A stretch of 40,580 nucleotides of DNA from Rhodocyclaceae bacterium (GCA_020445665.1 JAGRGD010000018.1:1-40580), one strand, 5' to 3'; shown: positions 1 to 7,984, counted from the stretch's first letter. Notes: a model not told the origin generated them from the letters alone. Made by a program: numbers and translations.

Positions 1-417
1 GTCACCGCCGTCGTCGAGGATCATGTTCGAGAAGCCGCCGTCGGCCCACTCGAAGATGCGATGGGTGTAGTCCCAGTAGTCGGCCAGCGACTCGCCCTTG
101 ACGGCGAAGACCGGTACTCCGCTGGCGGCGATCGCGGCGGCGGCGTGATCATGAGTGGAGAAGATGTTGCACGAGGCCCAGCGGACCTCGGCGCCGAGCG
201 CGGTCAGCGTCTCGATCAGCACGGCGGTCTGGATCGTCATGTGCAACGAGCCGGTGATGCGGGCGCCCTTGAGGGGCTGGCTGGTGGCGTATTCCTCGCG
301 GATCGCCATCAGGCCGGGCATTTCGGTCTCGGCAATGGCGATCTCGCGGCGGCCCCAGTCGGCCAGGGCCAGGTCGGCAACGACGAAATCGGTGAAATTG
401 TCAGCCACGGTGTTCAT
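1..417 (-). CDS. ahcY: Adenosylhomocysteinase, N-terminal part (runs off the window)
   Basis: S-adenosyl-L-homocysteine hydrolase splits SAH, the product of SAM-dependent methylation, into adenosine and homocysteine in the cytoplasm, relieving inhibition of methyltransferases. About 139 N-terminal residues are visible. They match the family: an opening with [17 protein letters not shown], then [11 protein letters not shown], the substrate-site stretch [17 protein letters not shown], and [13 protein letters not shown]. The ATG at 417-415 has an AGGAG Shine-Dalgarno at 424-428, seven bases upstream. The 3' end lies beyond base 1, so the NAD-binding domain cannot be checked. The gene sits alone behind a long leader holding an SAH riboswitch, which fits induction when SAH accumulates. 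Confidence 0.97.
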   Translation of the reverse strand, partial: MNTVADNFTDFVVADLALADWGRREIAIAETEMPGLMAIREEYATSQPLKGARITGSLHMTIQTAVLIETLTALGAEVRWASCNIFSTHDHAAAAIAASGVPVFAVKGESLADYWDYTHRIFEWADGGFSNMILDDGGD

Positions 418-475
418 GTGCACTCCTAGAACGGTGTGGCCGGGAAAGGGGTGTGGCAGGGCCTGCAGCGTCGCG

Positions 476-517
476 GCTCACCTCGGCACCCCGTGCCCGG
501 CACGGGTTAAGGTGAGC
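476..517 (-). promoter_or_regulatory. Hairpin competing with the SAH riboswitch pseudoknot
   Basis: Read as RNA on the minus strand, GCTCACCT (517-510) pairs with AGGTGAGC (483-476), 8 bp. It encloses a second perfect hairpin, CCCGTGC / GCACGGG with loop CGG. The GCTCACC arm overlaps the 3' pseudoknot strand of the aptamer at 511-520, so ligand-bound and hairpin forms should exclude each other. No U-run follows, and the ribosome binding site is about 48 bases further downstream. This makes it a candidate expression platform, but not a standard intrinsic terminator. The pairing is seen in the sequence; the role is inferred. Confidence 0.6.
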
Positions 518-604
518 GCCGTTCCATCGATCCAACCGCCTTGCGCGTGTCGGGGCCCCGAGCCTGGGGGACGCAGACGCGTCAGCCTCGCAGCGCTCCT
601 CGGG
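511..604 (-). promoter_or_regulatory. SAH riboswitch (ahcY leader)
   Basis: The minus-strand RNA has the SAH-riboswitch core in order. P1 is CCCGAG (604-599) pairing with CTCGGG (562-557). The conserved GGAGCGCTGC follows P1. A P2 hairpin GACGC/GCGTC with loop GTCT comes next, then CCCAGGCTCGG. The 3' strand AACGGCGCTCACC (523-511) supplies the GCGCTC that pairs with GAGCGC as the pseudoknot. The insert between P1 and the 3' strand is about 35 bases. This class senses S-adenosylhomocysteine and usually activates ahcY when SAH is high. It lies directly upstream of ahcY, and its 5' end coincides with the predicted transcription start near 606. Confidence 0.95.
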
Positions 605-605
605 A

Positions 606-641
606 ATCTAAGAGTATATCGCAAGCGGGTGAACGAGAAAA
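606..641 (-). promoter_or_regulatory. Candidate ahcY promoter
   Basis: TATACT on the minus strand (618-613) is a good -10 box. It places the start near 606, right at the 5' edge of riboswitch helix P1. The -35 region (TTTTCT around 641-636) is a poor match and overlaps the T-run of the preceding terminator. Confidence 0.5.
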
Positions 642-662
642 CGGGCTCCGAGAAGGAGCCCG
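637..662 (-). terminator. Intrinsic terminator of the lipoprotein gene
   Basis: On the minus strand, CGGGCTCC (662-655) pairs with GGAGCCCG (649-642) around a 5-base loop and is followed by TTTTC. It begins 9 bases after the stop codon of the lipoprotein gene and insulates ahcY from it. Confidence 0.85.
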
Positions 663-671
663 CTCCAGTAC

Positions 672-1427
672 CTACAGTCTTCGCATGCCAGCGCTGTCGT
701 CCAGTGCCTCGGGGTAGCCGTCGCTTCCCGCATCGCCGCTACCGAGGTGGAGCGCACCGTTGGTGTCGATATAGGCGAGATCCCTGGTTTCGCCGGAACG
801 CGAAAAGTAGTCACCGACGAAGGTCAATCCGTTTAGCACGAGGCTACCGCCAACCGAAATGTTGGCATCGCTGCCAGTGGTCACGGTGACCGTGGTGGCT
901 GACACGATGGTCGAATTGAAGCTCGCATTCTTTTGCCCGTCGATGTGCCAACTGTTGGCGCTGTGTCCGTTTTCATAGGTGCCAATCGAGTTCCCCGTGC
1001 AGGAGATGTCGGCCGGGTCGAAAAATTCCTCCCTGCGGCTGAAGGCCAGTTGGTCGTCGGCGGTCTGGGTCAATGTCAGCGTGACGATCTGCCGGACGTT
1101 GCCGGCTGGGGCGCTCACTTCCCCGTTTTCGATGCAGTCCGAGACGTAGACGCCGGCCAGCTCGGCGGCCGTCAGGGCGCTGCCTTCGCTGTCCGGTTGG
1201 TCGCCAGTGCCCCCGGTACCGCTGCCGCCAGCCGACGTATCGGTTCCGCTATCGGCATCTGTGTTGTCGCTGGCTTCGGCCGTCGTGTCGGTGCCGCTGT
1301 CAGCATCCGCACTGTCGCTGCCCCCTCCACCTCCGCCGCACCCGCCGAGCGAGAGACCCAGCGTGAGGATGGCCATCGAGAGCAATCGGGATAGGCGCAG
1401 TTCGGATGCGCTGTTTTTCTTGGACAT
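672..1427 (-). CDS. Putative secreted lipoprotein of unknown function
   Basis: 251 residues. The N-terminus is a type II signal peptide: basic SKKN...RLSR, hydrophobic MAILTLGLSL, and a lipobox ending LGGC around residues 27-30. Next comes a run of glycines, then an Asp/Ser/Thr/Gly-rich linker of about 50 residues containing an imperfect internal repeat (DADSGTDT occurs twice). The C-terminal 165 residues begin SALTAAELAGVYVSDCIENG and look like a small beta-rich domain with two Cys (in VSDCIE and ISCTGN) that could form a disulfide. I recognise no family. AAGGAAGA lies just upstream of the ATG, and a clear terminator follows. It is likely a single-gene unit. Confidence 0.8.
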   Translation of the reverse strand: MSKKNSASELRLSRLLSMAILTLGLSLGGCGGGGGGSDSADADSGTDTTAEASDNTDADSGTDTSAGGSGTGGTGDQPDSEGSALTAAELAGVYVSDCIENGEVSAPAGNVRQIVTLTLTQTADDQLAFSRREEFFDPADISCTGNSIGTYENGHSANSWHIDGQKNASFNSTIVSATTVTVTTGSDANISVGGSLVLNGLTFVGDYFSRSGETRDLAYIDTNGALHLGSGDAGSDGYPEALDDSAGMRRL

Positions 1428-1504
1428 ATCGTCTTCCTTTTTTTGGCGTGCGAGTCGCGGGACGCCGGGTCCCGTGCGAGGGGCAGACGATAGTCATGAC
1501 AAAG

Positions 1505-1520
1505 GGCTATGACAATAGCC
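1505..1520 (-). terminator. Weak hairpin downstream of the antiporter gene
   Basis: GGCTAT/ATAGCC with a 4-base loop lies 27 bases past the antiporter stop. On the minus strand it is followed only by CTTTG, so it is a weak terminator candidate. The AT-rich surroundings (1428-1547) probably also hold the promoter of the lipoprotein gene, but I could not fix its boxes. Confidence 0.3.
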
Positions 1521-1547
1521 TGATCAAAAGATATGTAAATAGAATGG

Positions 1548-2633
1548 CTACGACTCGCGACGCGCGCGCACGGTGTGCCTCACGAAGCTGACCGTCAGCG
1601 TCAGCGCGGTGAGCGGCAGGACGAAGAGCAGCATCACGCCGGAGAACATCGGCAGCATCTCGTGGTGCTGGGCCGAGAGGATCAGGTAGGCGGTGTAGGC
1701 CGCGTAGTAGCCGAGGAACAGGGCCCCCTCCCAGCGGCGGATCTCGCGCCGGGTCAGGAAGATCGGCAGGCACGCAAAGGCGACGGCGAGCATGACCCAC
1801 AGGTCGAAGCTGCGGGCGGCCTCGGGCACCAGCAGGCCGACCGGCGAGACGATGCCGGCGGCGCCGAGGCAGGCCAGGATGTTGAACAGGTTGCTGCCGA
1901 CGACGTTGCCGACCGCGATGTCCCGCTGGCCCCGCAGGGCCGCCATCATTGAGGTGGCGATCTCGGGCATCGAGGTGCCGATGGCCACCACGGTGAGCCC
2001 GATCACCAGGTCGGAGACGCCCAGCGCACGGGCAAAGGTGATCGCCGAATCGACGAGCCAATCGGCGCCGAGGACGAGCATGCCCAGGCCGGCGAGGACC
2101 AGCCCGACCTGGACCGCCCAGTGCCGATCCCAGCGGGTGTCCTCGGGCAGGTCGGCTTCGACGTCGGCACGCATCCGGGCCGAGGCCTTGCGGGCCTGCA
2201 GCGTCAGGAAGGCCGTATAGCCCACGCTCAGCAACAGCAGGCCGGCGGCCTCGGCGCGCGAGATGTCGCCATCCAGGGCCAGGGCCACGAGCAGCAGGCT
2301 GACGCCGATCATCACCGGCACCTCCTGGCGGACGATCTGCTCGGCCACCACCAGCGGCGCGATGACCGCCGACAGGCCGAGGATCAGCAGGATGTTGGCG
2401 ATGTTGCTACCGACGACGTTGCCGATGGCGAGCGAGGGATTGCCGTCCAGCGAGGCCCCGACCGCGACTGCGATCTCGGGGGCGCTGGTACCGAAGGCGA
2501 CGACCGTCAGGCCCACGACCAGCGGCGAGATGCCGAACGACAGGGCGAGTCGGGAGGCGCCCCGAACCAGGGATTCGGCGCCCATGGCCAGGAGTCCGAG
2601 CCCGGCGGCGAAGAGGAGTAGTTCAGCGAGCAT
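1548..2633 (-). CDS. Calcium/sodium antiporter, CaCA family (YrbG-like)
   Basis: Inner-membrane cation/Ca2+ exchanger of 361 residues, the usual size for bacterial YrbG/MaX homologues. The two inverted alpha-repeats are visible: VVGLTVVAFGTSAPEIAVAV with GNVVGSNIANILLILG near residues 40-85, and VIGLTVVAIGTSMPEIATSM with GNVVGSNLFNILACLG near 200-260. The G(T)S-x-PE motifs carry the cation-binding glutamates. About ten hydrophobic helices are present, with an acidic, basic-flanked cytoplasmic loop (RKASARMRADVEADLPED) between the halves. No good Shine-Dalgarno precedes the ATG at 2633; upstream is C-rich. Exchange of Ca2+ for Na+ or H+ is known for the family, and the exact ions are not deducible here. 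Confidence 0.93.
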   Translation of the reverse strand: MLAELLLFAAGLGLLAMGAESLVRGASRLALSFGISPLVVGLTVVAFGTSAPEIAVAVGASLDGNPSLAIGNVVGSNIANILLILGLSAVIAPLVVAEQIVRQEVPVMIGVSLLLVALALDGDISRAEAAGLLLLSVGYTAFLTLQARKASARMRADVEADLPEDTRWDRHWAVQVGLVLAGLGMLVLGADWLVDSAITFARALGVSDLVIGLTVVAIGTSMPEIATSMMAALRGQRDIAVGNVVGSNLFNILACLGAAGIVSPVGLLVPEAARSFDLWVMLAVAFACLPIFLTRREIRRWEGALFLGYYAAYTAYLILSAQHHEMLPMFSGVMLLFVLPLTALTLTVSFVRHTVRARRES

Positions 2634-2705
2634 GCAGAGGAAAACGTCGGGTGGTGCGGGTTTCGCGTGATTGAGAGTGCATCCGGCGCGGCAAGTTCGA
2701 TCCGC

Positions 2706-3605
2706 TCACGAATCCTCGCTGCCCGCCGGTAGCCGGCGCCTGGCGGTCAGTAGCAGCGCGCCATCGTCCCGCGCGGAAAGACCGTCGGCACAGGCCTGGC
2801 GGAACTGGGCCAGGGCGGCATCGCCAAGGGGCGTCCGGAAACCGGCGCTAGCGGCGCAGGCCATGGCGAGCGACAGGTCCTTGGTCAGGATTCGGCACTC
2901 GGCGCGCGGTTCGAAGTCGTCTGCCAGGGCCCGGCTCATGCGATCCTGCTGGATCCATGACTGGCCGGAACTGCTGGCGGTGATTTTGAGCAGGGTGCGC
3001 GCATCGAGGCCCAGGTGTTCAGCCAGCGCGAAAGCTTCGGCTGCCGCGGCCAGATGGATGCCGGCGAGCAGGTTGTTCATCAGCTTGGCGCGGGTGCCGT
3101 CGCCGACCCGTGAGCCGACGGCGACCACGCGGCTGGCGAGCGCCGCCAGGACCGGCCGGGCCAGATCAAGTGCGGTCGCGGCGCCGCTGGCCATTAGCGT
3201 CATGCTGCCGTCGCGGGCCCGGGCCGGCCCGCCCGAAATCGGCCCGTCGATGAAGTCGATGCCGCGCTCACCGAGGCGCTCGGCCCAGCCGGCCATGTCC
3301 TCCGGCGACACCGTGCTGCAGACCATCACCACGCTGCCCGGCGCGAGGTGCGCGGCGGCGCCGTCGGTTCCGAAAAGGATCGAGCCCACCTGGTCCGCGT
3401 CGACGACGACCAGAATCAGCAGGTCGACCTCGGCGGCCATCTGCGCCGGACTCGCGAAGACCCGGGCGCCGGCATCGGCCGCGACGCGCTCGGGGGCGTC
3501 GCGGAGATCGCGCACGCCGACCGGGAGGCCGCGCTCGAGCAGGTTCAGGGCCATCGCCAGGCCCATGTTCCCGATGCCGACGATGCCGGTGCGCGGCTCT
3601 GTCAC
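2706..3605 (-). CDS. NAD(P)-dependent oxidoreductase, 3-hydroxyisobutyrate dehydrogenase family
   Basis: 299 residues. An N-terminal Rossmann fold begins GIVGIGNMGLAMALNLLERG (GxGxxG), followed by the substrate-binding motif DGPISGGPARARDGSMTLM near residue 120. The catalytic lysine motif GDGTRAKLMNNLL lies near residue 170, and the second domain is all-helical. These enzymes reduce or oxidise beta-hydroxy acids such as 3-hydroxyisobutyrate, tartronate semialdehyde, L-threonate or succinic semialdehyde. The substrate cannot be told from sequence alone. It starts one base after the stop of the M14 peptidase gene, so the two are co-transcribed, though no shared pathway is obvious. Its stop is 72 bases ahead of the antiporter start. 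Confidence 0.9.
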   Translation of the reverse strand: MTEPRTGIVGIGNMGLAMALNLLERGLPVGVRDLRDAPERVAADAGARVFASPAQMAAEVDLLILVVVDADQVGSILFGTDGAAAHLAPGSVVMVCSTVSPEDMAGWAERLGERGIDFIDGPISGGPARARDGSMTLMASGAATALDLARPVLAALASRVVAVGSRVGDGTRAKLMNNLLAGIHLAAAAEAFALAEHLGLDARTLLKITASSSGQSWIQQDRMSRALADDFEPRAECRILTKDLSLAMACAASAGFRTPLGDAALAQFRQACADGLSARDDGALLLTARRRLPAGSEDS

Positions 3606-3606
3606 G

Positions 3607-4506
3607 TCAGGAAAGGTTGCCCGGGACGAAGTTCTGGCCGATCCATTTCAGCATGTCGCGCCAGATGGCCTGCTGGTCCCGGGTCGATGGCATGCGGGTG
3701 GCGTGGGGCAATTCGATGGTGATCACCGGCACGCCCTTGAAGACGCCGCCGTAGTTGCCGAGGGATCCGGGATAGACGCCCAGGCGGTTGAGGCGGAGGC
3801 GTCCGAAGCGCTTTGGTTCCTCGGCGGGGCCGTCGAAATCGAGCACGCCGTACGGGGCGTGGATCGAGACGATCACGTCGGGCGCGAAGTCACGGATCTC
3901 CCGCTGCAGCCATTGGGTCTCGGGCTCCGATACGGGCTCGTGACCCGGAAAGCGGCGTGGGTCGCGACGGGTTCGCCCCTCCCAGTAGGCCATCGCCTTG
4001 CGGCTCCAGTCCGGCGTGTCGAAGTTGCGGTTGAGGTCCACGCCGCGGGCGTTCATGCGCTGGGAGGGCGACATCAGCAGGCCATCGGGATTGGCGAGCG
4101 GTATCACGCGCCAGTGGATGTCGGCACCTTCATGGGCCTCGAGGCGCTCGAGCCATTTGAAGACGATCGAAACCGAGGTCAGTTCGTCGCCATGAATGCC
4201 CCCGATCATCATCACCCGGGGCGCCCGGGTGCCGTTGCGGCTGGACGCGGTCTGGCGCGGGCCCGGTGCGCGATCGAGGCGCACCAGCGCACGCCCCTCC
4301 ACCGAGGGACTGTCGCCCGGTTGCAGGCCGAGACCCTTGCAGAAGCGGGCGGATACGCTGAAGAGCCGATTGCCGACATCGTCGCACCAGGCTTCCACTC
4401 GCGCCTCGCTCGGGAGGGGCGCGGCCGGCTCGGCCTGCGCCGCGCTGTGGATGAGCAGCAGTGGCAGGATCAGTCGGCGGGCGAGGGGAGCAAATCGGCC
4501 AGGCAT
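3607..4506 (-). CDS. Exported M14-family zinc carboxypeptidase (MpaA-like)
   Basis: 299 residues with a Sec signal peptide (RRLILPLLLIHSAAQAEP; cleavage likely after AQA near residue 25). Zinc ligands are visible in GGIHGDE (His105, Glu108) and in SIHAPYG (His near 213). The catalytic Glu is in VITIELPH near the C-terminus. The substrate-binding NPDGL and GVDLNRNFD motifs typical of M14 are present. MpaA releases amino acids from murein peptides in the cytoplasm; this one is exported, so it probably acts on periplasmic peptides. It precedes the HIBADH-like gene by one base and is separated from metK by a strong hairpin. Confidence 0.9.
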   Translation of the reverse strand: MPGRFAPLARRLILPLLLIHSAAQAEPAAPLPSEARVEAWCDDVGNRLFSVSARFCKGLGLQPGDSPSVEGRALVRLDRAPGPRQTASSRNGTRAPRVMMIGGIHGDELTSVSIVFKWLERLEAHEGADIHWRVIPLANPDGLLMSPSQRMNARGVDLNRNFDTPDWSRKAMAYWEGRTRRDPRRFPGHEPVSEPETQWLQREIRDFAPDVIVSIHAPYGVLDFDGPAEEPKRFGRLRLNRLGVYPGSLGNYGGVFKGVPVITIELPHATRMPSTRDQQAIWRDMLKWIGQNFVPGNLS

Positions 4507-4536
4507 TTTCGCTGATATTAGCAGGTAGCCTGCAGT

Positions 4537-4566
4537 CGGTCCGGCGCCGCATGTGGCGCCGGACCG
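4537..4566 (-). terminator. 12-bp GC-rich hairpin after metK, no U-run
   Basis: CGGTCCGGCGCC and GGCGCCGGACCG form a perfect 12-bp stem around a 6-base loop (GCATGT on the plus strand). It starts 9 bases past the metK stop. There is no T-run on either strand, so it may act as an mRNA 3'-end stabiliser or a U-less terminator. Confidence 0.55.
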
Positions 4567-4575
4567 ATCCTGAGC

Positions 4576-5742
<1,167 letters not shown>

Positions 5743-5755
5743 GGGTACTGGCTCC

Positions 5756-5801
5756 AAAAACAAAAATCCCCGGGGGCTCTGCGTGGCCGGCTCCGGGGAT
5801 T
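5756..5801 (-). terminator. Intrinsic terminator inside the metK leader (attenuator candidate)
   Basis: On the minus strand, AATCCCCGG (5801-5793) pairs perfectly with CCGGGGATT (5773-5765) and is followed by TTTTGTTTTT (to 5756). The T-run abuts the metK GGAG (5755-5752). No minus-strand gene lies upstream, because the next gene is divergent. The terminator can therefore only act on the metK leader itself or on a short leader RNA. The structure is seen in the sequence; regulation by attenuation is inferred. Confidence 0.8.
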
Positions 5802-5865
5802 CTGTCGAGCAGACGACGCTTTAGCAGTATTTGCTCCGATGTGCGGATCCGCCCTGCAAGTTGTC

Positions 5866-5894
5866 GAGTTAACTCGGCGGAAGACGCTATTATA
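5866..5894 (-). promoter_or_regulatory. metK promoter -10 and palindrome
   Basis: The minus strand has a perfect TATAAT at 5894-5889, placing transcription start near 5882 and giving a 140-base metK leader. No convincing -35 is seen, which suggests an activator or a weak core. A perfect 12-bp palindrome, CGAGTTAACTCG (5866-5877), begins a few bases after the predicted start. It could be a repressor operator or the first leader hairpin. A second palindrome, GCGGATCCGC, follows at 5842-5851. Confidence 0.55.
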
Positions 5895-5912
5895 AACGCG
5901 ATTCGCATCTGC

Positions 5913-5936
5913 CGGCTGACTTCGCCCCGTCAGCCG
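5913..5936 (+). promoter_or_regulatory. Hairpin abutting the start of the first acyltransferase
   Basis: CGGCTGAC and GTCAGCCG form an 8-bp stem with loop TTCGCCCC, ending two bases before the GTG at 5938. No Shine-Dalgarno is visible there. It may limit translation, or may instead be part of the upstream promoter region of metK on the other strand. Confidence 0.4.
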
Positions 5937-5937
5937 C

Positions 5938-6828
5938 GTGTCCTGGGTCACGTTCCTCGCCTTGATCGCTCGGCTCTTCCGACTCCTTTCCCGGCTTCCG
6001 CTCGGCGCCCTGCACCGCTTGGGCTGGCTGGCGGGCTGGGTGACCTACGCCGCATCGCCGACGTATCGACGGCGCCTGCGCGCAAATCTTGAGCAGGCGC
6101 TGGGTGCGCCCCTGCCCGCCGGGGCGCTGGCAGACGCGGTTGTCGGGGCGGGTCGCCAGGCCCTGGAGCTTCCCTGGATCTGGCTGCACGACAACGATGC
6201 CGTGGTCGCGCGGGTGGTTCGGGTCAGCGGCTGGGAGCACGTGGAGGCCGCCTGGGCCGCCAATCGCGGCATCCTGTTCCTGACGCCCCACCTGGGCTGT
6301 TTCGAGATCTCGGCCCGCTACTACGCAGCGCACCGCCCGATCACGGTCCTCTATCGGCCACCCCGCCGCGCGGAGCTGCAGCCGCTGGTCGAAGCCGGGC
6401 GTGGAGGCGACAGCGGCATCGCCCTGGCACCGGCCGATCTGGGCGGCGTGCGCAAGCTCATGAAGGCACTGCGCGACCGGCAGGCGGCCGGCATCCTGCC
6501 CGATCAGGTGCCGGCCCGCGGCGAGGGGATGTGGGCACCGTTTTTCGGTCGCGACGCCTATACCATGACCCTCGCCGCACGGCTCGCGGGGGTGGGGAAC
6601 GCCCAGTTGATCCTCGCCTGGGCCGAACGGCTCGAACCCGGGCGCGGGTACCATCTTCACCTGCGCCTCCCGCGCCGCCCGCTGTCCGGTTCGATCGAAG
6701 AGCGGGTCGTCGCCATCAACGGCGAGCTCGAGGCGATGATCCGCGAGCGGCCGGGTCAGTATCTGTGGGGCTACAACCGCTACAAGAGGCCGGCCGGTGC
6801 GCCGCCGGCGCGGAAGAACGAGGCATGA
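5938..6828 (+). CDS. LpxL/HtrB-family lysophospholipid acyltransferase (first copy)
   Basis: 296 residues from a GTG start. Family members add a secondary acyl chain to lipid A precursors at the inner membrane, using acyl-ACP. An N-terminal hydrophobic segment (residues 1-40) is followed by basic SPTYRRRLRANL. The catalytic H-x4-E motif is HLGCFE (His118, Glu123). The later blocks are LYRPPR, GILPDQVP and WAPFFGRDAYT. The start lacks a Shine-Dalgarno and is preceded by a hairpin; a TTG at 5962 is an alternative. The stop overlaps the ATG of the second acyltransferase (ATGA), so the two are translationally coupled. Which acyl position it serves cannot be read from sequence. Confidence 0.88.
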   Translation: MSWVTFLALIARLFRLLSRLPLGALHRLGWLAGWVTYAASPTYRRRLRANLEQALGAPLPAGALADAVVGAGRQALELPWIWLHDNDAVVARVVRVSGWEHVEAAWAANRGILFLTPHLGCFEISARYYAAHRPITVLYRPPRRAELQPLVEAGRGGDSGIALAPADLGGVRKLMKALRDRQAAGILPDQVPARGEGMWAPFFGRDAYTMTLAARLAGVGNAQLILAWAERLEPGRGYHLHLRLPRRPLSGSIEERVVAINGELEAMIRERPGQYLWGYNRYKRPAGAPPARKNEA

Positions 6829-7721
6829 AGAAACTTCTCTCGGATGGTGCCACCCAGCTTCTGGTGGGGGCGCTGTGGCTGCTGCACTGGCTGCCGTTGC
6901 CCGTGCTGGCCACCATCGGCCAGGGGTTCGGGCACCTGCTCTACCTGCTGGTGCCCGGGCGGCGGCGGGTGGTGCGACGCAATCTCGAGCTGTGCTTCCC
7001 CGACTGGGCGCCGGACCGGCGCGAGACCGTGGTTCGGCGTCATTTCGGAGTCCTCGGGCGCAGCCTGCTGGAGCGGGGGTTGCTGTGGTGGGGTAGCCGG
7101 GAGCGGCTGGCACGGCTGGTCGAGGTTCGCGGCGTCGACCGTCTGCAGAATCTGCTCGACGGCGGGACGCCGGTGATCCTGCTGGTGCCCCACTTTGTCG
7201 CGCTTGATGCGGCCGGCACCCGCACCGCGATGAACTTCAACTGCGTCAGCATCTACGCCCGGCAGCGCAACGCGATCATCGACCACTGGCTGCGGCACGG
7301 CCGCAGCCGCTTCGGCGACCAGCTCCTGCAGCCGCGTCACGAGAGCATCCGCGGCACGATCAAGGCCATGCGCGCCGGGAGACCGTTCTTCTACCTCCCG
7401 GACATGGATCACGGCCGCAAGGAGTCAGTCTTCGTGCCCTTCTTCGGCGTTCCGGCCGCGACCATCAGCGGTCTGCCACGCTTCGCCAAAATGGGGCGCG
7501 CGGTCGTCGTACCCGTGACGGTGCGGATGCGCCCGGGCGGCGAGGGTTACCTGGTGACCTATGGAGAGCCCTGGACGGACTACCCCGGCGACGATCTCGA
7601 ATCCGATGTGCGGCGGCAGAATGCCGTGATCGAGGCCATGGTGTCGGAGATGCCGGAGCAGTACTACTGGGTGCACCGCCGCTTCAAGACCCGCCCCGAG
7701 GGGGAGCCCGGCGTTTATTGA
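6825..7721 (+). CDS. LpxL/LpxM-family lipid A acyltransferase (second copy)
   Basis: 298 residues, starting at the ATG overlapping the previous stop (ATGA at 6825-6828). An N-terminal membrane helix (about 12-45) is followed by GRRRVVRRNLELCFP. The catalytic motif is H-x4-D in HFVALD (His123, Asp128). Further blocks are YARQRN, FFYLPDMDHG with FVPFFGVPAAT, and the C-terminal EQYYWVHRRFKTRP typical of LpxL/M/P. The tandem arrangement suggests that one copy adds the first and the other the second acyl chain of hexa-acyl lipid A. Its last 7 bases overlap the convergent small membrane protein gene. Confidence 0.92.
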   Translation: MKKLLSDGATQLLVGALWLLHWLPLPVLATIGQGFGHLLYLLVPGRRRVVRRNLELCFPDWAPDRRETVVRRHFGVLGRSLLERGLLWWGSRERLARLVEVRGVDRLQNLLDGGTPVILLVPHFVALDAAGTRTAMNFNCVSIYARQRNAIIDHWLRHGRSRFGDQLLQPRHESIRGTIKAMRAGRPFFYLPDMDHGRKESVFVPFFGVPAATISGLPRFAKMGRAVVVPVTVRMRPGGEGYLVTYGEPWTDYPGDDLESDVRRQNAVIEAMVSEMPEQYYWVHRRFKTRPEGEPGVY

Positions 7722-7984
7722 GTTGGCGGTGCGGGGTTGTCGGCCGCGGCCAGACGCTGGAAGACGATCGGGAAGAGCCCTGAGCCCACCAGCGCGACCG
7801 CCGAGACGAGCAGCACGATGGCCGTGCCATCGGCGGCCAGCAGCGGGTGCCAGGCGGAGACGAGGTCTGCGGCGACGGCACTCCCGGCGAGGCCACAAAC
7901 CCCGCCCAGCGCCAGCAGCAGGCGGGCATGCCATGGCACCGGCGGCGCGTTGCGGCGGTCAGTAGCGGGTGAGGATACGGACAT
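7715..7984 (-). CDS. Small membrane protein, unknown function
   Basis: 89 residues from the ATG at 7984-7982, with GAGG about 10 bases upstream. A polar N-terminus is followed by two hydrophobic segments (ARLLLALGGVCGLAGSAVAA and TAIVLLVSAVALVGSGLFPI) and a short polar tail. No family is recognised. It overlaps the 3' end of the PstS-like gene by 26 bases, which implies translational coupling in the porin-PstS-like operon. The 3' end overlaps the convergent acyltransferase gene by 7 bases. A longer reading frame exists upstream but would lie inside the preceding gene. Confidence 0.6.
   Translation of the reverse strand: MSVSSPATDRRNAPPVPWHARLLLALGGVCGLAGSAVAADLVSAWHPLLAADGTAIVLLVSAVALVGSGLFPIVFQRLAAADNPAPPTQ

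Noticed and set aside
155-889. Long plus-strand frame antisense to ahcY, its leader and the lipoprotein gene
   Set aside because: Composition is Arg/Pro/Ser-rich with no family match, and it runs across a riboswitch, a terminator and two well-supported genes.
2671-4515. 614-codon plus-strand open frame
   Set aside because: Antisense to the dehydrogenase and M14 peptidase genes, both with clear motifs. Long antisense frames are expected at this GC content.
5815-5840. Resemblance of part of the metK leader to the SAM-II 3' core (TGCTAAAG)
   Set aside because: The match is a few bases, lies 80-90 bases before the ATG instead of just before it, and the rest of the SAM-II pseudoknot is not seen.
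6531-6824. Upstream extension of the second acyltransferase frame
   Set aside because: It lies inside the first acyltransferase in another frame. The ATGA overlap start fits family length.
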